A DNA stretch of 39,649 nt from Lachnospiraceae bacterium. GTDB lineage: Bacteria; Bacillota_A; Clostridia; Lachnospirales; Lachnospiraceae. Where the stretch lies: positions 1-39,649 of the forward strand of contig JAEEWS010000023.1 of assembly GCA_016287765.1 (NCBI GenBank). Reading direction: 5' to 3'. The notes beneath the pieces were generated by a model. The model did no database searches. It was not told the origin of the DNA and saw only the letters and a program-made list of their open reading frames with translations. The position numbers and the translations under genes are program-made. Positions within the stretch are counted from its first letter, which is position 1, and each line of letters begins with the position of its first letter. Shown here one piece after another: positions 31,788-39,531 of the stretch.

Positions 31788-34133
31788 ATGAAAGAAAAAA
31801 AAGTTTATTCAGACAAAGAGGTAGAAGAAATTCAAAATTTGGCCGGTGCGGGCAAAAGTATCCCGGGGGAAATCAGGAAAATATCGAAATTAAAGGATAG
31901 AAATCTGATCTTTATTTTACCGCTCTATCTTGAGATCGCTTCACATCTTATAGTTTACAGGAACTATAGTTTCAGTGGCTTTGTATATTCAATTCTTATG
32001 GCGGTTATAACAGGTTTGATGCTGGGAATGATCTGCAGCCTGTTTGGAAAAGTTGTGAATGCTATACTGACCTATGTTATCTCGGGCTTACTATCCGTCT
32101 ATTATATAGCGCAGGTTATTTATTACAGTGTTTTCGGTGTTTTTATGTCTTTGTTCACGGCATTGAATGTTGGAACCGATGTTCTGCAATTCCGTGAAAT
32201 GATTACCAAAGCTATTGTCATAAACATTTCGAACATCCTTATCCTTTTGGTCCCCATGGCAGTTATGATAATCCTTCAAGTAAAACATGTGACGGATTTC
32301 AACCGTTCAAACGTCAAAAGAAATGTGAGCAGGATAATAGCGGCAATCTGTTTGAGCATTTTGTTCATAATCATAATTTTTCCAACCAAGGGAAAGGAAA
32401 ACAGTGCATATGAATTGATCTATACGGAATATAATCCGGACAGCGGTGTTCCGATGCTTGGCATGTTGGTTTATCTTAAAAATGATGTGGTGGAAACATT
32501 TAGTTATATGTCGGGGATTGAGATAGGCAAGAAAGGTACGGAGGATTTTGTGGCGGCAAAATACATACCCACATTAACACCTACGGCAACATTGGCATTA
32601 TTGCCTAAAAATACTCCGACGTCAGTTCCTACGCCGGCTCCGACGCGAGCTCCTCAATACACGGCAACACCTACACCCACTGCAACAAACACACCTACGC
32701 CGGTTGACAGAAGTCCTCAGATTTTGGATATTGATTTCGGCAGTTTGGCTAATTCAACCAAGAACAAAGAAATCAAGTGGGTTCATCAATATTTTGCTTC
32801 TGAAATACCCAGTAATAAAAACGAATTTACCGGGATGTTCAAGGATTACAATCTGATCTTTATTACAGCGGAAGCATGGTCGCCTCTTGCTGTTTCAGAG
32901 GAGAAGACTCCGACACTTTACAAAATGTTGAATTCCGGTTTTGTTTTCAACAATTTCTACAATCCTATTTGGTTCACTTCCACTGTTGACGGCGAGTTTG
33001 CAGGTATCAGCGGACTGTTGCCGGAAGGAAAGTTTAACGGAAGACGTTGCGCCAGAGTTATAGACGATCCTAATACGAGCGAAGACGAATCGAAGGCTAT
33101 AGGCGCTAAGCAGGAAGACAATGCTATGCCTTATTCTTTAGGAAATATTTTTAAGAATAACGGTTACAAAACATATGCTTATCACAATCATACTTTCAAC
33201 TATTACAGCAGAAATGCAATCCTCAGTGCTTTTGGATATGATGTTTACCGTGGTTACAACGGTGGAACGGTCTTCGGCGAAACAAAGAAAGAATTCGGTA
33301 TTCCGATAACTTACATATGGCCCGAATCAGATCTGGAGATGATGGAAATCACTGTTCCTGAATACCTTGAAGAGTGGAAAAGAACAGGAGAACCTTTCCA
33401 CACTTATTATATGTCAGTTTCCGGACATACGAATTACTCCAAAGGTGGAAACGCCATGTCCAGGCGACATTTTAATGAGATGGATGATCTTTCTTGGTCA
33501 GATACTTTGAAGTGCTATATAGCGGCAAATTACGAATTGGAACTTGCTGTAAACAGGTTGATAGAACAACTTAAAGAAGCCGGTGCATTGGAAAAGACCG
33601 TTATAGTCATAAATGCGGACCACTATCCTTATGGTCTTGAAAGCATGACTCAGGACCAGAAAGATGAAAACGGTAATCCTTTACCCACCAATTATTATTT
33701 CTCTGAATTTTACGGTCATGAGGTGGATGACCATATTGAAAAGTATAAGAATAATCTTGTGATCTGGAATGCAGGAATGACAGAGACTTACGAGATAGAC
33801 AAGGTTGCCTGCCCCATGGACATCTTGCCTACTATCCTTAATCTGTTTGGAATTAAGTTTGATTCCAGGTTATTAATGGGACGAGACATCCTTTCGGATA
33901 CTCCTGGATTTGTAGTTTTCGGATCGGACGATAAGTACAAGTTTATGACTGACACTTGTATCAGATACTATGATTACAAATTGGGGCATGCAGTGGTTAA
34001 GGAACTTACCGATGAGAAGGTTTCCGATGATTATATTAATGCAATGCTTCAGGAAGCCAAGAACAGATACACGGCTTCTAAGTACATTATAAATAATGAT
34101 TACTTTAAGACCATTATGCAGTATTTAAAGTAA
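31788..34133 (+). CDS. LTA-synthase-like membrane phosphotransferase, copy 2, active-site residues present
   Basis: This 781-residue paralogue of the 28373-30631 product has the same plan: membrane segments in the first 205 residues (five or six), a Thr-Pro linker (about 262-305) and an extracellular sulfatase-fold domain. Here the expected catalytic residues are kept: Glu in FITAEAWS, Thr399 in STVDGEF (nucleophile position), His in YHNHTF, His547 in SGHTNY and Asp611-His612 in NADHYP. It could transfer phosphoglycerol or a similar head group to a teichoic acid or glycan. The sequence is visibly richer in A/T than copy 1. AGGAAG precedes the ATG. Its own HTH gene is decayed. The 106 bases after it hold only a weak GTTG/CAAC hairpin. 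Confidence 0.88.
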   Translation: MKEKKVYSDKEVEEIQNLAGAGKSIPGEIRKISKLKDRNLIFILPLYLEIASHLIVYRNYSFSGFVYSILMAVITGLMLGMICSLFGKVVNAILTYVISGLLSVYYIAQVIYYSVFGVFMSLFTALNVGTDVLQFREMITKAIVINISNILILLVPMAVMIILQVKHVTDFNRSNVKRNVSRIIAAICLSILFIIIIFPTKGKENSAYELIYTEYNPDSGVPMLGMLVYLKNDVVETFSYMSGIEIGKKGTEDFVAAKYIPTLTPTATLALLPKNTPTSVPTPAPTRAPQYTATPTPTATNTPTPVDRSPQILDIDFGSLANSTKNKEIKWVHQYFASEIPSNKNEFTGMFKDYNLIFITAEAWSPLAVSEEKTPTLYKMLNSGFVFNNFYNPIWFTSTVDGEFAGISGLLPEGKFNGRRCARVIDDPNTSEDESKAIGAKQEDNAMPYSLGNIFKNNGYKTYAYHNHTFNYYSRNAILSAFGYDVYRGYNGGTVFGETKKEFGIPITYIWPESDLEMMEITVPEYLEEWKRTGEPFHTYYMSVSGHTNYSKGGNAMSRRHFNEMDDLSWSDTLKCYIAANYELELAVNRLIEQLKEAGALEKTVIVINADHYPYGLESMTQDQKDENGNPLPTNYYFSEFYGHEVDDHIEKYKNNLVIWNAGMTETYEIDKVACPMDILPTILNLFGIKFDSRLLMGRDILSDTPGFVVFGSDDKYKFMTDTCIRYYDYKLGHAVVKELTDEKVSDDYINAMLQEAKNRYTASKYIINNDYFKTIMQYLK

Positions 34134-34239
34134 GATCAGATTAATAAATAGGCCGATTGTACGGAGTTATGGATATTGTTGTTTTAAATAGCAACGATTT
34201 TTCGGCTGAAACGGTAAAGAAAAAGGACGTGCTTTTTTA

Positions 34240-34418
34240 TGACACCCGGGGACGGGGTTAGGGGTTCATTTTTTTGACTCAGGCAGACAAAATTTTCGAT
34301 TGAGCCACAAAATCCAGGTTCAAAAATGTTTCCGGGAAGCATTGCATTGGCTCTGGGCGTCAAAATCCTCCGTTGAGCCACAAAAATGAACCCCTAACCC
34401 CGTCCCCGAGGTTCATTT
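34240..34418. repeat. GGGGACGGGG repeat cluster I, one-plus-one mosaic
   Basis: Forward core 34248-34257 and reverse core 34398-34407 enclose a body with TTGACTCAGGC, ATTGAGCCAC, TTTCCGGGAAGCATT and CAAAATCCTCCGTTGAGCCAC. The last two modules match the 74-bp tandem repeat at 8325-8520. It separates the converging copy 2 gene and Rnf operon. Confidence 0.9.
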
Positions 34419-34423
34419 TGGGC

Positions 34424-34449
34424 AAAAAATCCCCGCCGTCAGGCGGGGG
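34424..34449 (-). terminator. intrinsic terminator of the rnf operon
   Basis: Read on the minus strand, CCCCGCC (34448-34442) and GGCGGGG (34437-34431) form a GC-rich stem with a TGAC loop, followed by T-rich sequence (complement of AAAAAA at 34424-34429). Confidence 0.9.
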
Positions 34450-34469
34450 CTTTATTCTGGGTAAGTCTA

Positions 34470-35297
34470 TCACAGTGCCTGCTGTGCGCTGTAGCCGGTG
34501 CTGAAGTTGGTGAGCTTCATGCAGCCGACGGGGCACACTTCTGCGCACTTTCCGCAGTGGGTGCATACGGAGTAGTCGATGACAGCCAGGTTGTCGATAA
34601 CCTTCACTGCGTGTGCGGGGCAGTTAAGCTCGCACTTCTTACAGCCGATACAACCGTTGGAGCAAGCCTTTCTGGTGTTTGCTCCTTTTTCTTTGCTTGA
34701 GCACTGAACAACTGTTCTGACAGGAATGTTCAGAAGGGAAATGATCTGCTTGGGGCAGGTCTTGGTGCAGATGCCGCAACCGATACATTTGTTGATGTCG
34801 ACACGGGCTATGCCCAGGCTCATATCAATTGCCTGCTCAGGACAAGCCTGGGCGCAATCGCCGAAACCGAGACAGCCGTAAACGCAGGCTTCAGGACCGC
34901 CGTAGATGAGGGATGCGGACTTGCAATCGCCGATACCGTCATAATGGGCTCTGTCCTTGGTCTGGTCGCAGTTTCCGTTACAATGAACGAAAGCTACTTT
35001 TTCTTCAACATCCGCAAAAGCAAGGCCGAGAGCCTCAGCAATGCCTTTGGCAGCTACGTCGCCGCCGGGAACGCAGAGGTTGGACTTGTCTGTCTCGCCG
35101 TCGGCAAGAGCCTTTGCATAACCGTCGCAGCCTGTATATCCGCAGGCGCCGCAGTTTGCACCGGGAAGGCAGGCACGAGCCTTTGAGAAGCGCTCGTCAA
35201 CGGGAACATCCATAAAGTGAGAAGCAAGGGCAAGCACTATGCCGCAGACCATTCCGACCACGGCTACTACAATGACTGCAATTAAAATCTCGTTCAT
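34470..35297 (-). CDS. rnfB: Rnf complex subunit RnfB (iron-sulfur protein)
   Basis: RnfB accepts electrons from reduced ferredoxin in the membrane-bound Rnf complex. The 275-residue protein has one N-terminal membrane helix (1-25), a [4Fe-4S] site with Cys43, Cys49, Cys52 and Cys57 (CLPGANCGACGYTGC), then four ferredoxin-type motifs: CLGFGDCAQACP, CIGCGICTKTCP, CIGCKKCELNCP and CTHCGKCAEVCP. It is the last gene of the operon, 11 bases after rnfA, and is followed by a strong terminator. Length and cysteine pattern match clostridial RnfB, which carries more clusters than proteobacterial forms. Confidence 0.95.
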   Translation of the reverse strand: MNEILIAVIVVAVVGMVCGIVLALASHFMDVPVDERFSKARACLPGANCGACGYTGCDGYAKALADGETDKSNLCVPGGDVAAKGIAEALGLAFADVEEKVAFVHCNGNCDQTKDRAHYDGIGDCKSASLIYGGPEACVYGCLGFGDCAQACPEQAIDMSLGIARVDINKCIGCGICTKTCPKQIISLLNIPVRTVVQCSSKEKGANTRKACSNGCIGCKKCELNCPAHAVKVIDNLAVIDYSVCTHCGKCAEVCPVGCMKLTNFSTGYSAQQAL

Positions 35298-35308
35298 ATG
35301 GCACCTCC

Positions 35309-35902
35309 CTAAGAGAACATGTTATCGATGACTCCGGCAAATCCCATGAAAGCCAGAGAAACGATAGATGCCGCAATGAGTGTGGAAGGTAATCCGCGGA
35401 AAACCTTGGGAGTTTCGGGACCGTCCAGTTTTGAACGAACGCCGGAGAATATCACCATTGCCAGGAGGAAACCGAGACCGCAACCAAGGGAGCTGACCAT
35501 GGACTGTGCGAAATTGTATCCGTCGGTGATGTTATTGATGGTAACACCGAGAACAGCGCAGTTGGTTGTGATGAGCGGCAGGTAAACACCCAGTGCCTTG
35601 TGAAGGCTCGGGATGTATTTCTTTAAAACGATCTCAATGAACTGAACCAGCGCCGCGATGACCAGGATGAAAACTATGGTCTGCAGATAATCAAGCCCGT
35701 TGGGAACCAGAAGTCCGTAGTAAATGGGGTAGGTAGCTGCGGTTGCCATGAGCATTACGAAGATAACCGCGATACCCATGCCCGTTGCCTGATCCAGCTT
35801 CTTTGAAACACCGAGGAAAGGGCATATACCCAGGAAACGACTTAAAACGTAGTTGTTTACCAGGACGGAGGTCATTAAGATTATGATAAGTTCTTTAAAC
35901 AT
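35309..35902 (-). CDS. rnfA: Rnf complex subunit RnfA (integral membrane)
   Basis: A 197-residue, six-helix membrane protein with the conserved LVNNYVLSRFLGICPFLGVSKK-type beginning, including the Asn-Tyr and Cys in ICPFLG, and the mirrored ITTNCAVLGVTINN segment whose Cys with the first probably binds the intramembrane Fe-S cluster shared with RnfE. Its ATG overlaps the rnfE stop by one base (TAATG), indicating coupled translation. Confidence 0.95.
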   Translation of the reverse strand: MFKELIIILMTSVLVNNYVLSRFLGICPFLGVSKKLDQATGMGIAVIFVMLMATAATYPIYYGLLVPNGLDYLQTIVFILVIAALVQFIEIVLKKYIPSLHKALGVYLPLITTNCAVLGVTINNITDGYNFAQSMVSSLGCGLGFLLAMVIFSGVRSKLDGPETPKVFRGLPSTLIAASIVSLAFMGFAGVIDNMFS

Positions 35903-36615
35903 TATTCCGTAGCTCCTTTCTTGGCTTCATCTTCGGAAGCACAGTTTTCTTTATCTACCACTCCGCAGAAACCTGCAGCGGGGCAGCCCGCACATTTGAG
36001 CTCGGGAGCTTTCTTGCCCTTGCGGTTCATTACATAGGTAACGACAGCGATCAGAAGACCGAACACCAGGAAGCCGCCGGGACTCTTTACCAGGAAGCCG
36101 ATGGTGTGATCCTTAAGGAAAGGGATCTCCAGTCCTGCGAAGGAGCCTGCACCGAAGACCTCACGGATAGTGGCCATGAAGAGGAGGGCTATGGTGAAGC
36201 CCAGTCCCATGCCGAGTCCGTCAAGCATAGAGTCTATCGGCGAATTTTTGCTGGCAAACATCTCAGCTCTGCCAAGGATGATACAGTTAACCGTGATCAG
36301 CGCAAGGTAAACACCAAGGAGATCATAGAGTTCCGGAAGGAAAGCATGCATAAGCATCTGCACGATGGTTACGAAGCCTGCGATGATAACGATGTAGCAG
36401 GGGATCCTGACCTTATCGGGAATGATCTTTCTTAAAAGTGAGATTGCAAGGTTTGAACAGATGAGAACCGCGGTAGCCGCAAGTCCCATACTGATGGCTC
36501 CGATAACGCCTGTGGTGGTGGCAAGTGTGGGACAGGTTCCCAGAACCAGCACGAATACAGGGTTTTCCTTAAAGAAGCCTTTCGTGATTATTGATAATTT
36601 ATTGTTGTTTTCCAT
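35902..36615 (-). CDS. rnfE: Rnf complex subunit RnfE (integral membrane) with Cys-rich tail
   Basis: A 237-residue paralogue of RnfA with six membrane helices; the paired segments FVLVLGTCPTLATTT and ITVNCIILGRAE hold the cysteines expected to bind the shared Fe-S cluster. After the last helix it continues with a basic linker and a tail of about 35 residues with four cysteines (CAGCPAAGFCGVVDKENC). That tail is beyond the roughly 200-residue core and could bind metal. It lies nine bases after rnfG. Confidence 0.95.
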   Translation of the reverse strand: MENNNKLSIITKGFFKENPVFVLVLGTCPTLATTTGVIGAISMGLAATAVLICSNLAISLLRKIIPDKVRIPCYIVIIAGFVTIVQMLMHAFLPELYDLLGVYLALITVNCIILGRAEMFASKNSPIDSMLDGLGMGLGFTIALLFMATIREVFGAGSFAGLEIPFLKDHTIGFLVKSPGGFLVFGLLIAVVTYVMNRKGKKAPELKCAGCPAAGFCGVVDKENCASEDEAKKGATE

Positions 36616-36624
36616 CGAACCCTC

Positions 36625-37140
36625 CTAATTTCCGCTCAGGGCAGCAGCTACTTTAAGAGCATCCGTAACCGCCTTTTTATAACCGGTGGTGGTCTTGGTT
36701 GCGCCGGACACTGTTGCTATGCCTGAAATGCTGTTTTTATCGGCTCCGAGAAGGGATTCGCCGTAGGTCTTTTCATAGCCCAGAGTTTCCTGGGAAGCAA
36801 GGCATTTGGAACCGGAAACTGTTCCGTCCGCGTTAACGCCCACCATGATCTGTAAGCCCGTGGAATAACCTGCGGACATTAATTTTACTACACAGCCGCC
36901 GTTGGAAGCCTTGTAGATCTCCTGCACAGTGGTTTCGCATTTGCTTGTGTCTATGGTTGAAACATCAGTCTTTGTGAAGCTGCCGCCGTTGGGAAGTACC
37001 TCCAGCAAAGCTTCCTGGGTGGCTTTTTCTTCTGCTGCCTTGATCACGGGTAAAGTGAAATTGTTGACCACAGCCAGAAGAAGAGCCGTTATAAGGCATA
37101 TTGCCGTTAAAACATATACATTCGGAAGAGCTTTTTTCAT
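36625..37140 (-). CDS. rnfG: Rnf complex subunit RnfG (covalent flavoprotein)
   Basis: A 171-residue protein with one N-terminal membrane helix (about 8-32) and an extracytoplasmic FMN-binding domain. The flavinylation motif VSGATKTTTGY places covalently bound FMN on Thr148. It accepts electrons from the membrane subunits. The ATG overlaps the rnfD stop by four bases. Slightly shorter than many RnfG proteins (about 180-210), but all key segments are present. Confidence 0.94.
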   Translation of the reverse strand: MKKALPNVYVLTAICLITALLLAVVNNFTLPVIKAAEEKATQEALLEVLPNGGSFTKTDVSTIDTSKCETTVQEIYKASNGGCVVKLMSAGYSTGLQIMVGVNADGTVSGSKCLASQETLGYEKTYGESLLGADKNSISGIATVSGATKTTTGYKKAVTDALKVAAALSGN

Positions 37141-38057
37141 TTTACTTCACCTCCGAAAGGTTTTTTCGCCGTCCATTTGTCAATGTAAGGCGTAATGAGA
37201 TTCATGAGCAGGATCGCGAAGGAAACACCTTCGGGAAGGTTTCCGTAGAAACGGATCAGCACAGTGATGATACCGGCTCCGATACCGAAGATGGCTTTGC
37301 CCCAAGGTCTGTAAGGTGTTGTGGCATAGTCTGTTGCCATAAAGATCGCACCGATGAAAAGTCCGCCTGCCATAGTGTAAGCGAGGGCGAGAATGAAGTC
37401 GCCGGTAATGATCCAGGACAGTACAAACACCGTGCAGATATATGCAACGGGTGTATGCCATGTGATGACCTTCCTGACGAGAAGATATATGCCTCCGATG
37501 ATAAGAGCGAGGGTGCAGGACTCGCCGATGGCACCGCCGCGGGTTCCGAGAAAGAGAGGCAGCAGGTCATATGTTCCGCCGGCCTCCAGGATCGCGAGAG
37601 GGGTTGCGGAGGAAACCGTATCAGCCACGGGGAAAGCGGCCTTGGCCATGGAACCGAAGGAAACGGCCATGAGAAGACGTCCCGTAATGGCGGGGTTTGC
37701 GAAGTTCTGTCCGATACCGCCGAACACGCCCTTAACGATAACGATGGCGAAAACGGAGCCGATGGCTACCTGCCACAAAGGCATGTTGGCGTGAACCGTG
37801 AGAGCGAGCAGAAGGCCCGTAACAACAGCGCTAAGGTCGCCAACGGTCTGTTCTTTCTTTGCCAGCTTGTTGAAGATCATTTCGGAAAGAAAAGCAAATC
37901 CGATGGCAGTGGCAAGGACCGCAAGGGACCTTATCCCATAGATGATCACACCTGCGATGGTGGTGGGCATCAGGGCTATGATGACGTCAAGCATAATGCT
38001 CTGAGTCGTTGTTTTTGAATGAAAATGAGGTGATACCGATATAAAAAGTCTGTTCAT
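37137..38057 (-). CDS. rnfD: Rnf complex subunit RnfD (membrane flavoprotein)
   Basis: A 306-residue, multi-helix membrane protein homologous to NqrB. It carries the conserved GGIGQNFANPAITGR segment and a flavinylation motif DTVSSATPL in which Thr152 should carry FMN, plus the FMATDYATTP region. It probably forms part of the ion (Na+ or H+) pathway. The start codon overlaps the rnfC stop by four bases. Confidence 0.95.
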   Translation of the reverse strand: MNRLFISVSPHFHSKTTTQSIMLDVIIALMPTTIAGVIIYGIRSLAVLATAIGFAFLSEMIFNKLAKKEQTVGDLSAVVTGLLLALTVHANMPLWQVAIGSVFAIVIVKGVFGGIGQNFANPAITGRLLMAVSFGSMAKAAFPVADTVSSATPLAILEAGGTYDLLPLFLGTRGGAIGESCTLALIIGGIYLLVRKVITWHTPVAYICTVFVLSWIITGDFILALAYTMAGGLFIGAIFMATDYATTPYRPWGKAIFGIGAGIITVLIRFYGNLPEGVSFAILLMNLITPYIDKWTAKKPFGGEVK

Positions 38058-39427
38058 GCCTTGGGTGCCTCCTTTGCCGCTTCAGCTGCTTTGGCAGCCT
38101 CTTTTTCAGCCGCCAGCTGCTTCTGCTTCGCCTGATAAGCTCGAACTTTCGCCTTGGAAAGCTTGTTGATCTCAACAAGAGGACGCTTGGCCGGGCATAT
38201 AAAGGAGCAACAGCCGCACTCTACGCAGAGGTCTACTCTGAGTCGTGCCAGCTCTTCCACATCGTCACGCTCGAACGCGCGGGCAATGGCGAAGGTGGTA
38301 AGGTTCATGGGACAGTGTGTGGCGCACTTGCCGCAATGTATGCACTGGGTTGCCTTGGGCTGTGAAGCTTCCGGAAGGCTCATGGCAGTGATGGCATTGG
38401 TGTTTTTAAGCACGGGAGCTGTGGGATCGGGAGTGGAAATGCCCATCATAGGACCGCCGAAGAGGATCTTGTAAATGTCATCCTCGTTTACTCCGCAGAA
38501 GTCCAGCACATCCTTGACGCCGGTTCCGATGGGAACGATCACGTTCTTGGGCTCCTTGACTGCCGTACCGTCCACAGTCACGCACTTTTCAATGAGGGGC
38601 ATGCCCGTGCGGATGTATCTTGCAATGGCTGCCATGGTGGTAACGTTACAAACCACAGAGCCCACATCGATGGGAAGCTTGCCTGCGGGAACTGTCTTTC
38701 CGGTGGTATTTCTGATGATGACTTTCTCCGCACCCTGAGGGTAGAGACCGGGCAGCGACATTACGGTAACGGCACTGTCGTTTGCGAAAACTTCCTTCAT
38801 CTTCTTGATGGCTTCCGGTTTATTGCTCTCTATTCCTATTATAACCTTCTTGACGTTCAGATATTTCTCGAAAAGCTCCACGCCTTCCTTAACATCTTCC
38901 GCATCGTCGATCATGGTCCTTGTATCGCTTGTGATATAGGGTTCACACTCCGCAGCGTTGATGATGAGCTCCTGTATGCGGGATGTGTCCTTTACATCCA
39001 GCTTTACCGCCGTAGGGAAACCTGCGCCTCCCAGACCTACGATACCGCTGTTTCTCACCGCATCTATAAATGAAGCATAGTCATTTACCACAGGGGGAGC
39101 GATGGACTCGTCCACGGTCATGAGGCCGTCGGACTTGATGAAGATTGCCTGAACGAAGCTTCCTCCTGCTGTGAGTATGGTGTCTATCTTGGTTACATCA
39201 CCCGAGATACTTGAGTAAATGGGTGACGAAACAAATCCTGAACTTTCGGCAACCAGTGTACCCACGTTTACGTGGTCTTTAGGCTTGACCACCGGGTTTG
39301 CGGGCTTTCCGATGTGCATAGATGTTGGCAATATCACAGCATCGGGAGCGGGCATACGTACAGCGGGCGATCCTGCCGTATTCTTGTTATGCGGAACGTG
39401 AACTCCGCTTTTTCCGGTTGAAAACAT
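38054..39427 (-). CDS. rnfC: Rnf complex subunit RnfC (NADH-binding)
   Basis: RnfC passes electrons to NAD+ on the cytoplasmic face. From the ATG at 39427 it has 457 residues, preceded by GGGAGG at good spacing; a TTG 13 codons upstream lacks a ribosome site. Order: an N-terminal lipoyl-like segment (PVVKPKDHVNVGTLVAE), a flavin/NADH-binding Rossmann region (GIVGLGGAGFPTAVKL, INAAECEPYI), an SLBB-like part, two [4Fe-4S] motifs (CIHCGKCATHCP, CVECGCCSFICP) and an Ala/Lys/Glu-rich tail. It heads the operon rnfCDGEAB, the clostridial order. Confidence 0.96.
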   Translation of the reverse strand: MFSTGKSGVHVPHNKNTAGSPAVRMPAPDAVILPTSMHIGKPANPVVKPKDHVNVGTLVAESSGFVSSPIYSSISGDVTKIDTILTAGGSFVQAIFIKSDGLMTVDESIAPPVVNDYASFIDAVRNSGIVGLGGAGFPTAVKLDVKDTSRIQELIINAAECEPYITSDTRTMIDDAEDVKEGVELFEKYLNVKKVIIGIESNKPEAIKKMKEVFANDSAVTVMSLPGLYPQGAEKVIIRNTTGKTVPAGKLPIDVGSVVCNVTTMAAIARYIRTGMPLIEKCVTVDGTAVKEPKNVIVPIGTGVKDVLDFCGVNEDDIYKILFGGPMMGISTPDPTAPVLKNTNAITAMSLPEASQPKATQCIHCGKCATHCPMNLTTFAIARAFERDDVEELARLRVDLCVECGCCSFICPAKRPLVEINKLSKAKVRAYQAKQKQLAAEKEAAKAAEAAKEAPKA

Positions 39428-39474
39428 AATTACCTCCCAACTAATCTTAGGGCAATAAATGCCCAATCACAGTT

Positions 39475-39503
39475 ACTATATTGTAAAATTTACTCAAAGT
39501 CAA
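39475..39503 (-). promoter_or_regulatory. SigA-type promoter of the rnf operon
   Basis: On the minus strand TTGACT (39503-39498) and TATAGT (39480-39475) have a 17-base spacer. The short leader contains a GGGCA-ATAAA-TGCCC hairpin (39450-39464) just before the rnfC ribosome site. Confidence 0.75.
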
Positions 39504-39531
39504 TAAATGATATCCATTTAACAAATGACAC

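Noticed and set aside
37101..38018. Plus-strand frame of 305 codons opposite rnfD
   Set aside because: Highly charged, patternless peptide opposite a well-conserved membrane protein gene; shadow frame.
39428..39466. TTG start for rnfC adding 13 residues
   Set aside because: The GGGAGG site lies inside this stretch and serves the ATG at 39427.
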